DNA of 64,000 nt from Massilia sp. YIM B02769 (GTDB taxonomy: Bacteria; Pseudomonadota; Gammaproteobacteria; Burkholderiales; Burkholderiaceae_D), in contig NZ_JASNRC010000011.1 of assembly GCF_030411995.1 (NCBI RefSeq), positions 186,001-250,000 on the forward strand, in the 5' to 3' direction. The notes beneath the pieces are model-generated. The model was given only the letters and a program-made list of their open reading frames with translations. It had not been told where the DNA came from and did not search any database. The translations under genes and the position numbers were made by a program. This document shows positions 8,848 through 16,512 of this stretch, piece by piece; the first letter of the stretch is position 1; each line of letters begins with the position of its first letter.

Positions 8848-10230
8848 GTGATAGCGTCGATGGGAAAGGCAGCTCGGTCTGGTGGTGATGCGGCATGGTC
8901 CCGAACCTGGGGCGCAGCGGGGCGCGCCTTGATCCTCGCGGCTTGCGCCCTGCACGGCATGGCGGGTGCGGCCCAGCAGCCCGCCGCGCCGGCCCCGGCG
9001 CCGGCATCCAGCCTGCAAGTGCTGCACTGGTGGACCTCGCCCAGCGAGCGCAAGGCGGCCAATGTGCTGGCTGCGCGCCTGGCCGCCGAAGGCGTGCAGT
9101 GGCAGGACGCCGCGATTCCCGGCGGCGCCGGCATCGGCGCCGGCAAGGTCTTGAAGGGCAGGGTGCTGGCGGGCGACGCGCCCGAGGTCACGCAGATCAT
9201 CGGCGTCTCGGTGGCCGAATGGGGCGAGATGGGCCTGCTGCTCGAACTCGACAACGCCGCCGCCGCCGACAACTGGAACAGCTTCCTGTTCCCGACCGTC
9301 CGCAACCTGATCGAATACCGCAAGCACACGCTGGCCGCGCCGCTCGGCATCCACCGCGTGAATACGCTGTTCTACAACCGCGCGCTGTTCGCGCGCCTGA
9401 AGCTGGCGCCCCCAGGCACCTGGAACGAATTCGAGGCCGCCGCGCAGCGCCTGCTGGCGCTTGGGGTGCAACCGCTGGCGCAAAGCAGCGAGCCCTGGCA
9501 GGTGGCGACGCTGTTCGAGAACCTGGTGCTGGCCGAGAGCGGTCCAGCGTTCTACCGCGAGCTCTTCGTGCGCCGCAGCCCGCAAGCCGCCGCCGACCCG
9601 CGCACGGCGCGCGCGCTGCAGCGCCTGCGCACCGTAAAAGGCTGGGCCAGGGGCGCGCCGGCCGAACGGCCGTGGACCGAGGTGGTGCGCCGCTTCGCGC
9701 GCGGCGAGGCCGGCATGATGATCATGGGCGACTGGGCCAAGGCCGAACTGAACGAACACGGGATGACGCAGGGCGGCGACTACGGCTGTGCCGGCGCGCC
9801 GGGCAGCAGCCAGTACCACCTGTACAGCGTCGACACGCTGTCGATGTTCGCCGGCGACTACAGCCACGTGCAGGCCCAGGAAAAGATGGCGCGCCTGCTG
9901 CTGGCGCCGTCGACCCAGGCCGATTTCAATGTGCTGAAGGGCGGGGTGCCGGTGCGGCGCGATGCCGACCCGGCGCGGATGGACAGCTGCGCGCGCGCCT
10001 CCTGGACCCTGTTCGGCAAGGGCGCCGCCGTGCAGGCGCCGAGCATGGTGCACCGCATGGCCGTGGACGAAGCCAGCCGCGACGCCATCATCGCCGAGGT
10101 CCACCGTTACTTCATCGACGACCGGGCGCCGGTGGCCGTGGCCCAGCGCCGCCTGGCCGCCCTGTTCCGACTATTCAACCTCACCAGCCAGGGAGCACCC
10201 GGTGCGCAAAATACTGATCGTGGACGATGA
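8848..10230 (+). CDS. Periplasmic sugar-binding protein coupled to a two-component system
   Basis: A 460-residue family 1 solute-binding protein. The N-terminus carries a long n-region, a hydrophobic core and an Ala/Pro-rich linker (about residues 40-55). The mature domain then begins LQVLHWWTSPSERKAAN, a sequence typical of glucose/chitobiose-class binding proteins. GEAGMMIMGDWAKAEL is the family's C-terminal-lobe signature. GTG 8848 is chosen for GCGGG at 8836-8840; ATG 8860 is an alternative. Its last 29 bases overlap the response-regulator gene, so translation is likely coupled. No ABC permease is present. By analogy with the Vibrio chitin-oligosaccharide-binding protein that controls the sensor ChiS, it may present its ligand to the adjacent kinase; that role is inferred. 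Confidence 0.85.
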   Translation: MIASMGKAARSGGDAAWSRTWGAAGRALILAACALHGMAGAAQQPAAPAPAPASSLQVLHWWTSPSERKAANVLAARLAAEGVQWQDAAIPGGAGIGAGKVLKGRVLAGDAPEVTQIIGVSVAEWGEMGLLLELDNAAAADNWNSFLFPTVRNLIEYRKHTLAAPLGIHRVNTLFYNRALFARLKLAPPGTWNEFEAAAQRLLALGVQPLAQSSEPWQVATLFENLVLAESGPAFYRELFVRRSPQAAADPRTARALQRLRTVKGWARGAPAERPWTEVVRRFARGEAGMMIMGDWAKAELNEHGMTQGGDYGCAGAPGSSQYHLYSVDTLSMFAGDYSHVQAQEKMARLLLAPSTQADFNVLKGGVPVRRDADPARMDSCARASWTLFGKGAAVQAPSMVHRMAVDEASRDAIIAEVHRYFIDDRAPVAVAQRRLAALFRLFNLTSQGAPGAQNTDRGR

Positions 10231-10909
10231 CCGGAAGACGCGCGACCTTCTGAAGACCTACCTGGAAAAGAACCAGTACGAGGTGATCCTGTCGCACAAC
10301 GGCGAGAGCTTCCTGGCCGAGCTGCAGGCCCACGCCGACACGCTGTCGCTGGTGATCCTCGACGTGATGCTGCCCGATACCGACGGCTTCGTGCTGTGCA
10401 AGAAGGTACGCCAGCGCTCGAACGTACCGATCATCATGCTCACCGCCAGCTCGGACGAAACCGACCGCATTGTCGGCCTGGAGCTCGGCGCCGACGACTA
10501 CATCGCCAAGCCCTACAGCCCGCGCGAGCTGCTGGCCCGCATCAAGGCGATCCTGCGCCGCGCCGCCCCTGAAACGCCGGCGGCGCGCTACTACCGCTTC
10601 GTCGGCTTCACGCTCGACGCGCTGGAGCGCACCGTCACCGACAGCGAAGGCAGGCAGCTGGCGCTGACCGGCCTCGACTTCCAGCTGCTGAAATACTTCA
10701 TCGAGCATCCGGCCCAGGTGCTGGACCGCAGTTTGCTGTGCGAGGAGACGCGCGGCCGCGACGCCGGGCCGCTGGACCGCTCGCTCGACGTTCAGATCAG
10801 CCGCCTGCGCCTGCGCCTGAACGACGACGGCAAGCAGCCGGCGCTGATCAAGACCGTGCGCGGCGCCGGCTACGTGTTCTCGGCCGACGTCAGCGTGACC
10901 AGTGTTTAG
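10202..10909 (+). CDS. OmpR/PhoB-family response regulator
   Basis: A 235-residue regulator starting at GTG 10202 with AGGGAG about seven bases upstream. The receiver domain (1-120) has the acidic cluster IVDDD at 7-10, the phospho-acceptor Asp54 in LVILDVMLPD, and Lys103 in IAKPYSP. A winged-helix DNA-binding domain covers about 135-235, ending with LIKTVRGAGYVF, a hallmark of the OmpR family. It overlaps the upstream binding-protein gene by 29 bases and the kinase gene by 8. The cognate partner is therefore the kinase. Targets are unknown; the chitin operon just upstream is the obvious candidate. Confidence 0.92.
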   Translation: MRKILIVDDDRKTRDLLKTYLEKNQYEVILSHNGESFLAELQAHADTLSLVILDVMLPDTDGFVLCKKVRQRSNVPIIMLTASSDETDRIVGLELGADDYIAKPYSPRELLARIKAILRRAAPETPAARYYRFVGFTLDALERTVTDSEGRQLALTGLDFQLLKYFIEHPAQVLDRSLLCEETRGRDAGPLDRSLDVQISRLRLRLNDDGKQPALIKTVRGAGYVFSADVSVTSV

Positions 10910-12398
10910 GCGCGCGGGCGCCAGGCTGTCGCCGCGGTTGGCACGCCTTTGGCCGGCCTCGCTGCTGGGACGCCTGACCCTGGTGATGGTGGCCGGCGTG
11001 CTGGTGACCCAGCTTGCGGCCAGCGCCATCTGGGCCAGCCAGCTGCGCGCCAAGTCGCAGGTCGAGGCGGAGTCGGCGGCGCAGTACATGGCGCACAGCG
11101 CGGCCGGCGCGATCCGCTTCTTCCGCAGCCTGCCGCCCGCCTACCGGTTGCTGATCATCCAGCAGCTGCGCGAGATGGGCGGCACGCGCTTCTTCGTGAA
11201 CCTGAACCACGCCTACGTGCCGATCGAGCAGATCGCGCCGCATCCGCTGGCGCAAAGCGTGATCGACACCATCGGCACGGCGCTGCGGAAGGACTTGCCG
11301 AATTCGCCGGGCTTCCGGCTGGCCTTCGGTCGCCCCGACCGGCTGGTGGTGGCCGAACACGACGTGCGCCTGGAAGACTTGCCGAACACCTGGGTCCAGC
11401 ACGTGCTGCTCTTGAAACCCGACCCGGCGCCGATCCTCGTGATCCAGACCGAGATCGAGCCGGGCAACTGGCTGTACATGGCGGCGCTGATGCCGAACCC
11501 CTATTTTTTGGACAGCAGCGATCCTTTTGCCTGGGACCGGCTGATGCCGCAGGCCTTGTCGCTGGCGGTGGTGCTCTTGCTGTGTTTACTGGTGGTGCGC
11601 TCGATCACGCGCCCGCTGGCGGCACTGTCGGAAGCGGCCGCGAAGCTGGGGCAGGGGCATGACGAGGAGGTGCAGCCCTTGCCGGAAACCGGCAGCCGCG
11701 AGTTCATCAACACGGCGCGCGCCTTCAGCGCCATGCGCGAGCGGATCGCCCGCTACATCGAGGACCGCGACCGCCTGTTCATCTCGATCTCGCACGATTT
11801 GCGCACCCCGATCACGCGCCTGAAGCTGCGCGCCGAACTGCTCGACGACGAGGCCCTGCGCAACGAGTTCGAGGAAGACCTGGACGAACTCGACATGATG
11901 GTGAAGGGCGCGCTGCAATGCGTGAAGGACAGCGACATCCACGAGAACCCGACCGAGATCAAGCTCGACGCGCTGCTGGGGCGCATGGTGCGCAGCGCCC
12001 AGCTGGCCGGGCACACGGTGGCGTTCGAACCGTCCGGCGTAACGGTGCGCGCCAAGCCGCTGGCGCTGAAGCGGGCGCTCGGCAACCTGCTCGACAATGC
12101 GCTGTTCTACGGCGCCCGTGCCGAGATCTCGGTCAGCCAGGAGCCAGGCGAGGTCGTCATCCGCCTGCGCGACCATGGGCCGGGCGTGCCGGAGGATGCC
12201 TTCGCCAGCCTGTTCGATCCTTATGTGCGGCTGGCGCATGGGCGCGAGCAGAACGACGGCGGCCTCGGGCTGGGACTGGGGATTGCGCGCAGCGTGATCG
12301 AGGCGCATGGCGGGAGGCTAGAGCTGGCGAATCATCCCGAGGGCGGGCTGGTGGCGTCGGCGCGCCTGCCCATACACGAGGTTAAACGCCCTCACTAA
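10902..12398 (+). CDS. Sensor histidine kinase, EnvZ-like
   Basis: A 498-residue membrane kinase starting at GTG 10902, overlapping the regulator stop. The first membrane helix is at about 22-45, followed by a periplasmic domain of about 165 residues with no recognised fold. The second helix is at about 215-233, followed by a HAMP segment (about 234-285). The phospho-acceptor is His298 in ISISHDLRTP, and an HATPase domain has DNALFYGARAE (N box) and GLGLGLGIAR (G box). It should autophosphorylate and pass phosphate to the adjacent regulator. The periplasmic domain is well placed to contact the binding protein encoded first in the operon. The last codons run into the AT-rich islet. Confidence 0.9.
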   Translation: MFRRAGARLSPRLARLWPASLLGRLTLVMVAGVLVTQLAASAIWASQLRAKSQVEAESAAQYMAHSAAGAIRFFRSLPPAYRLLIIQQLREMGGTRFFVNLNHAYVPIEQIAPHPLAQSVIDTIGTALRKDLPNSPGFRLAFGRPDRLVVAEHDVRLEDLPNTWVQHVLLLKPDPAPILVIQTEIEPGNWLYMAALMPNPYFLDSSDPFAWDRLMPQALSLAVVLLLCLLVVRSITRPLAALSEAAAKLGQGHDEEVQPLPETGSREFINTARAFSAMRERIARYIEDRDRLFISISHDLRTPITRLKLRAELLDDEALRNEFEEDLDELDMMVKGALQCVKDSDIHENPTEIKLDALLGRMVRSAQLAGHTVAFEPSGVTVRAKPLALKRALGNLLDNALFYGARAEISVSQEPGEVVIRLRDHGPGVPEDAFASLFDPYVRLAHGREQNDGGLGLGLGIARSVIEAHGGRLELANHPEGGLVASARLPIHEVKRPH

Positions 12399-12874
12399 AA
12401 GCGCACAGAATAATTTAAGTTTCTTGTAGGCTGCATATCGCGCTACTTCTCCTCCGATTGAATAATTACCGCGAATCGCCACTCTACTAATTCGCGTGCT
12501 TTGTCTCAACGTCGAGCCAAGCATCTGACCACACCATCGCGCCAATCTACAAGCGTAGGTTTAACCGCTTTTTTCTCCAGCTGATTGGCATCGTTGTAGC
12601 TAGCTGCTTCGATGCGTGCCGGCAGGGTTTAAGGCTCAGTTACTGAAGATCAGGTAAAAGTTTTAGCATCGGCACGCTGAGCCACAACAAGCCATGCTAC
12701 CCGCATAAAATGCAACTTCTAGTTGCAAAATTTATAACCATCTTACATACTGTTTGTATGCGTTGACTTGGCGTAGCGCATCCAACCATTGCGCTACGAC
12801 GTTCATTCATCTTCGTGTCAACGGTGGCCAATTCAGTGCTCAGAGAACAATAAATATTTTAAGTCGGGGGTATT
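12399..12874. other. AT-rich non-coding stretch with three hairpins, upstream of the dCTP-deaminase gene
   Basis: There is no convincing ORF in this 476-base gap, and base composition falls abruptly from that of the kinase gene. Perfect inverted repeats are seen at 12470-12496 (CGCGAAT/ATTCGCG, 13-base loop), 12711-12727 (TGCAACT/AGTTGCA, 3-base loop) and 12772-12798 (CGTAGCGCA/TGCGCTACG, 9-base loop). In Vibrio, avcD is preceded by the regulatory RNA AvcI, so a non-coding RNA here is plausible but unproven. No tRNA, integrase or attachment repeat was found. Confidence 0.5.
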
Positions 12875-14650
12875 GTGAGTCGGAAATTTACGAAAACCTT
12901 TGAAGAGCTTCGCGTAACATTATCCCCTATCGGCACGGAGTGGGACGAGTCTCAAGCCGGGAAGAAAGTATTAAGACGGAGCGGGGGCGTCTTGAACTGG
13001 TTTCAATCGACAGGGAGTTTGCAGTTTCAAGGTAAGCCCGAAGCCAGAGAGAAACTGGAAAGAGAAGCTTTAAGTTTACTTTATCCAAAAGAATTCTCAA
13101 GTGAGCTACCGCATTCTGCATTAATGGTAGAGCCAGCTATCGAAAGTGCTGACATTCATATTGGGCAAGAGCATTCTTTGCCAATTCAATACCTTCTAAA
13201 CGGCTTGCGGAACAGTGAAATTGTTATCGGGATCGTTAGTGCAGTTGGAACGAAATCTAAGAGAGTCGTTGATCTGTTAGTTGATAGATTGGGGATATTT
13301 GGTTATGTTGCCGAAGAAATTCGGGTCTCGAAGATTTTACCGGAATGCCCGTCGGGTGGCGGGGAATACAAACGCATTCGCCATTACATGGAGGCGGGCG
13401 ACGCCTTACGTCAAAAATCAAGTAATAACGCTATCCTTGCGGCAGGAGTTGCTAAATCTATATCTAGCAAGCGTGATTTATCTAAGGCAGTCGAGAAACG
13501 TGCATTCATCGTTAATTCTCTTAAGCACCCGGATGAAGTGGCCTTTCTAAGGAAAGTTTATGGTGACGGTTTTTACTTATTTGGGTTGCACGCGGACGAA
13601 AAGCGACGTCATAGATACTTGACTGAAGACAAGGGGTGCAGCCAAGCAGAAGCTGGCGACTTGATAAGAATAGACGAAAACGAAAATTTTGATTACGGTC
13701 AGAAAACTCGCGATACATATCATCTTTCCGACCTGTTCTTAAGTTTAGGACGCAATGAAGATCATGTGGAAAAGACCATTCAACGGTTTCTTGATCTTAT
13801 ATTTTCCGACCCATATAAGAATCCAACCTTTGATGAGTTTGGAATGTTTATGGCATTCAATAGCGCAGTTAGATCAAGTGACCTATCGCGTCAAGTCGGT
13901 GCCGTAATTTCTAAAAACAGGCAAATTATTGCAACCGGGGCAAATGATGTGCCACAGTCCGGCGGAGGACTGTATTGGGCAGAAGTCGACCCTGAAACCG
14001 GTGAAGTAACAGATCAACCCGGAGGGAAAGACTATACCCGCGAAGAAGACTCTAATAAACGTGCTCAGATAGAGATTATTGATGAAATTACTTCCTCAGC
14101 ACTCAAAGGGCAATTAGTCTCGATCGAACAAGAAGAAAGGTTTAAAGAAATTTTACGGAAGAGCAAAATCTCCGACTTAACAGAATTTGGACGGGTAGTT
14201 CACGCAGAGATGGAGGCGTTGTTGTCATGCACGAGGGCTGGGATTCCTACAGCAGATGCAATCTTATACTGCACAACCTTCCCTTGTCACAACTGTGCAA
14301 AGCATATTATTGCGGCCGGCATAAAACGAGTAGTGTATGTAGAGCCCTATCCGAAGAGCAAGGCGCTTGAATTTCATTCGGAGTCCATCCATTTGAAAAC
14401 CCATCTCGATGGAAAAGTTGATGAGTCTCTAGTTGTGTTCGAACCGTTCGTAGGCGTCGGACCACGTCGATTCCTCGATTTATTTTCTATGAATTTGGGT
14501 TCCGGCTCAAAGCTAAAGCGAAAAGGGAGTCAGGGAACGACGCTTAGCTGGTCAAGAGTAGACGCCGTGATTCGAACCCCATTATTACCATGTTCGTACC
14601 TTGATGTTGAGGCAGCGGCGATTGATGTTTGGGAGAGAGAGAATCGTTAG
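12875..14650 (+). CDS. Anti-phage dCTP deaminase (AvcD-like, P-loop domain plus deaminase domain)
   Basis: Defence enzymes of this family deaminate dCTP/dCMP on infection and starve phage DNA synthesis. The protein has 591 residues from GTG 12875 (CGGGGG upstream). Its N-terminal half (about 110-330) resembles a P-loop kinase-like domain, with IVIGIVSAVGTKS as a degenerate phosphate-binding loop and AFIVNSLKHPDEV as a kinase-like helix. The C-terminal zinc deaminase domain (about 325-560) has His443-Ala-Glu445 and Pro470-Cys471-x2-Cys474, the metal and catalytic residues of the cytidine-deaminase superfamily. Base composition is unlike both neighbours, which points to horizontal acquisition. 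It stands alone, with structured non-coding DNA on its 5' side. Housekeeping dCMP deaminase is unlikely, given the large N-terminal domain. Confidence 0.85.
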   Translation: MSRKFTKTFEELRVTLSPIGTEWDESQAGKKVLRRSGGVLNWFQSTGSLQFQGKPEAREKLEREALSLLYPKEFSSELPHSALMVEPAIESADIHIGQEHSLPIQYLLNGLRNSEIVIGIVSAVGTKSKRVVDLLVDRLGIFGYVAEEIRVSKILPECPSGGGEYKRIRHYMEAGDALRQKSSNNAILAAGVAKSISSKRDLSKAVEKRAFIVNSLKHPDEVAFLRKVYGDGFYLFGLHADEKRRHRYLTEDKGCSQAEAGDLIRIDENENFDYGQKTRDTYHLSDLFLSLGRNEDHVEKTIQRFLDLIFSDPYKNPTFDEFGMFMAFNSAVRSSDLSRQVGAVISKNRQIIATGANDVPQSGGGLYWAEVDPETGEVTDQPGGKDYTREEDSNKRAQIEIIDEITSSALKGQLVSIEQEERFKEILRKSKISDLTEFGRVVHAEMEALLSCTRAGIPTADAILYCTTFPCHNCAKHIIAAGIKRVVYVEPYPKSKALEFHSESIHLKTHLDGKVDESLVVFEPFVGVGPRRFLDLFSMNLGSGSKLKRKGSQGTTLSWSRVDAVIRTPLLPCSYLDVEAAAIDVWERENR

Positions 14651-14932
14651 CGAAACACGGAGATTTGGTTTCCCTGCTTAAAAAAGAAACGCTATTCAAT
14701 TAAAAATGGTTGGCGACGAACGTGAAATACGGGAGAGGGGCCGAATTGAAGCGGACTTTTCATTAGTCTCTACTTTAAAAAATTTCTGAAAAGAAATGAA
14801 AATCTAGGTGAGCAAAAAACCTGGTTAGAATATTTGAGGTCATAAGAGGAAAATTATAATTATTATAAAATTCTGATGTCGATACGCTGGCAGGCGCTGC
14901 TTTAACAAAAATAAGTGCAGTATTTCGAGAGC
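14651..14932. other. AT-rich right flank of the islet, no gene seen
   Basis: Low-GC sequence without a supported ORF. It contains A/T tracts and a perfect AT palindrome TTATAAT-T-ATTATAA at 14854-14868. Composition returns to the GC-rich norm near 14940. No direct repeat matching the left boundary was recognised by eye. Confidence 0.5.
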
Positions 14933-14976
14933 GACAGATGTCGAACGGCTTTAGTGCTCCGTTCGACCACGCTGTC
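14933..14976 (+). promoter_or_regulatory. Strong stem-loop in the leader of the molybdoenzyme operon
   Basis: GTCGAACGG at 14940-14948 is the exact complement of CCGTTCGAC at 14959-14967, with a 10-base loop. The stem can be extended by GACAG (14933-14937) with CTGTC (14972-14976). It ends 15 bases before the AAAGG ribosome-binding site at 14991. It may be an operator or an RNA leader structure. It does not resemble the moco riboswitch in any way I can see. Confidence 0.5.
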
Positions 14977-15004
14977 TCACCTTAATGTTGAAAGGATGTC
15001 CGCC

Positions 15005-15523
15005 ATGCCCACGATCAGCATCAACGGTTCTGATCACCCCTTGCCGCAAGATACGCGGGTGTCCCTGCTGAACTTCCTGCGCAAACACCTGCAGCTGAGC
15101 GGCACCAAGGTCGGATGCAACCAGGGCGCTTGCGGCGCCTGCACCGTGCTTGCCGATGGCGAGCGCATCCTGTCCTGCCTGGCGCTGGCCGTGCAATACG
15201 AGGGCCGCGCGATCACCTCGATCGAAGGCCTGGGCACCGACGGGCAATTGCACCCGCTCCAGCAAGCTTTCATCGAATACGATGGTTTCCAGTGCGGCTA
15301 TTGCACGCCGGGCCAGATCTGTTCGGCCATCGGCATGGCAGCCGAGTTGGGCCGCGGCGTACCGAGTCACGTCACCGCTGACCTGTCCACGCCCACGATC
15401 GCCCCTAGCCATGACGAAGTCCGCGAGCGCATGAGTGGCAATCTGTGCCGCTGCGGCGCCCATAACGGCATCATCGCCGCGATCAACGAGCAGCTGGCCG
15501 CGGCCGGACAGGAGGCGCCATGA
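15005..15523 (+). CDS. paoA: Aldehyde oxidoreductase, [2Fe-2S] subunit (PaoA/YagT-like)
   Basis: A small electron-transfer subunit of a molybdenum hydroxylase (xanthine-oxidase family). It has 172 residues from ATG 15005; AAAGG at 14991-14995 is correctly spaced for this start and too close to the in-frame ATG at 14996. The plant-type ferredoxin domain has Cys38, Cys43, Cys46 and Cys58. The second, alpha-helical [2Fe-2S] domain has Cys99 and Cys102 (QCGYCTPGQ) and Cys150 and Cys152 (NLCRCG). E. coli PaoA carries a Tat signal and is periplasmic. From this start no twin-arginine signal is visible, and the longer reading from 14915 also lacks one, so a cytoplasmic location is possible. It is the first gene of a three-gene overlapping operon. 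Confidence 0.88.
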   Translation: MPTISINGSDHPLPQDTRVSLLNFLRKHLQLSGTKVGCNQGACGACTVLADGERILSCLALAVQYEGRAITSIEGLGTDGQLHPLQQAFIEYDGFQCGYCTPGQICSAIGMAAELGRGVPSHVTADLSTPTIAPSHDEVRERMSGNLCRCGAHNGIIAAINEQLAAAGQEAP

Positions 15524-16512
15524 CACCGTTTACCTATGCCCGCGCCCAGGATGCAGGCGACGCCATCCGGCGCGCCGCGCTGGCCGATGCTAAATACCTC
15601 GGCGGCGGCACCAACCTGGTCGACCTGATGCGCGAAACCGTGGAGCGGCCGGCGGCGCTGGTCGACGTCACCGGACTCTCAGCTGCGATCGAGGCGCGCC
15701 CGGACGGCAGCATCCTGATCGGCGCGGCGGCAAGGAACACCGCCGTGGCCGAACACCGCGCGGTGCGCGAGCGCTTCCCTCTGCTCAGCCGTGCAATCGT
15801 CGCTGGCGCCTCGGCCCAGATCCGCAACATGGCCACGGTCGGCGGCAACCTCCTGCAGCGCACCCGCTGCGCCTATTTCTACGACAACGAAGGTTCACGC
15901 TGCAACAAGCGCGAGCCGGGGCAGGGCTGCGATGCGATTGGCGGCTTCAACCGCATGCATGCGGTGCTGGGCGCGTCGAACGCCTGCATCGCCACCCACC
16001 CGTCCGACATGTGCGTGGCGCTGGCCGCGCTCGGCGCCATCGTGCACCTGCAGGGCGCACAGGGCACCCGCTCCCTGCCGCTGACCGAACTGCACCGGCT
16101 GCCGGAAGACCACCCGGAACGCGAGACCGAGCTGGCGCCGGGCGAACTGATCACCGCCATCGAACTGCCGGCGCTGCCGTTCGCCACCCGCTCCGCCTAC
16201 CGCAAGGTGCGCGATCGCTCCAGCTATGCGTTCGCGCTGGTGTCGGTGGCCGCCGCCATCGACCTGCAGGATGGCGTCGTGCGCGATGTGCGCCTGGCGC
16301 TGGGCGGCGTGGCGCATAAGCCCTGGCGCGCCTGGAAGGCGGAAGGCGCACTGAAGGGGCAGCCGGCGAACGCCGACAGCTTCCGCGCCGCCGCGGCACT
16401 GGAGCTGGCCGACGCCCGCCCGCAAAGCGCCAACGGTTTCAAGATCGGCCTGGCGCAGCGCACGATGGTCGCTGTCCTGCAAGGCTTGAGCGCGAAGGAG
16501 AAGCAGCCATGA
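15520..16512 (+). CDS. paoB: Aldehyde oxidoreductase, FAD-binding subunit (PaoB/YagS-like)
   Basis: A 330-residue FAD subunit whose ATG overlaps the previous stop (ATGA at 15520-15523). The FAD-binding motif region is KYLGGGTNLVDLM (25-37), and TVGGNLLQRTRC follows at about 106-117. Cys117, Cys128 and Cys137, spaced in CAYFYDNEGSRC and the following GQGC, match the extra iron-sulfur binding loop that distinguishes PaoB-type subunits from other xanthine-oxidase medium subunits. It passes electrons between the [2Fe-2S] subunit and the terminal acceptor. It also overlaps the large subunit gene by four bases. Confidence 0.9.
   Translation: MTPFTYARAQDAGDAIRRAALADAKYLGGGTNLVDLMRETVERPAALVDVTGLSAAIEARPDGSILIGAAARNTAVAEHRAVRERFPLLSRAIVAGASAQIRNMATVGGNLLQRTRCAYFYDNEGSRCNKREPGQGCDAIGGFNRMHAVLGASNACIATHPSDMCVALAALGAIVHLQGAQGTRSLPLTELHRLPEDHPERETELAPGELITAIELPALPFATRSAYRKVRDRSSYAFALVSVAAAIDLQDGVVRDVRLALGGVAHKPWRAWKAEGALKGQPANADSFRAAAALELADARPQSANGFKIGLAQRTMVAVLQGLSAKEKQP

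Noticed and set aside
12399..14950. Prophage or integrative element
   Set aside because: There is no integrase, tRNA target or phage structural gene, and no flanking direct repeat could be seen. A one-gene islet describes it better.
14996..15004. ATG 14996 as start of the PaoA-like gene
   Set aside because: The AAAGG ribosome-binding site directly abuts this codon; spacing is right only for ATG 15005.
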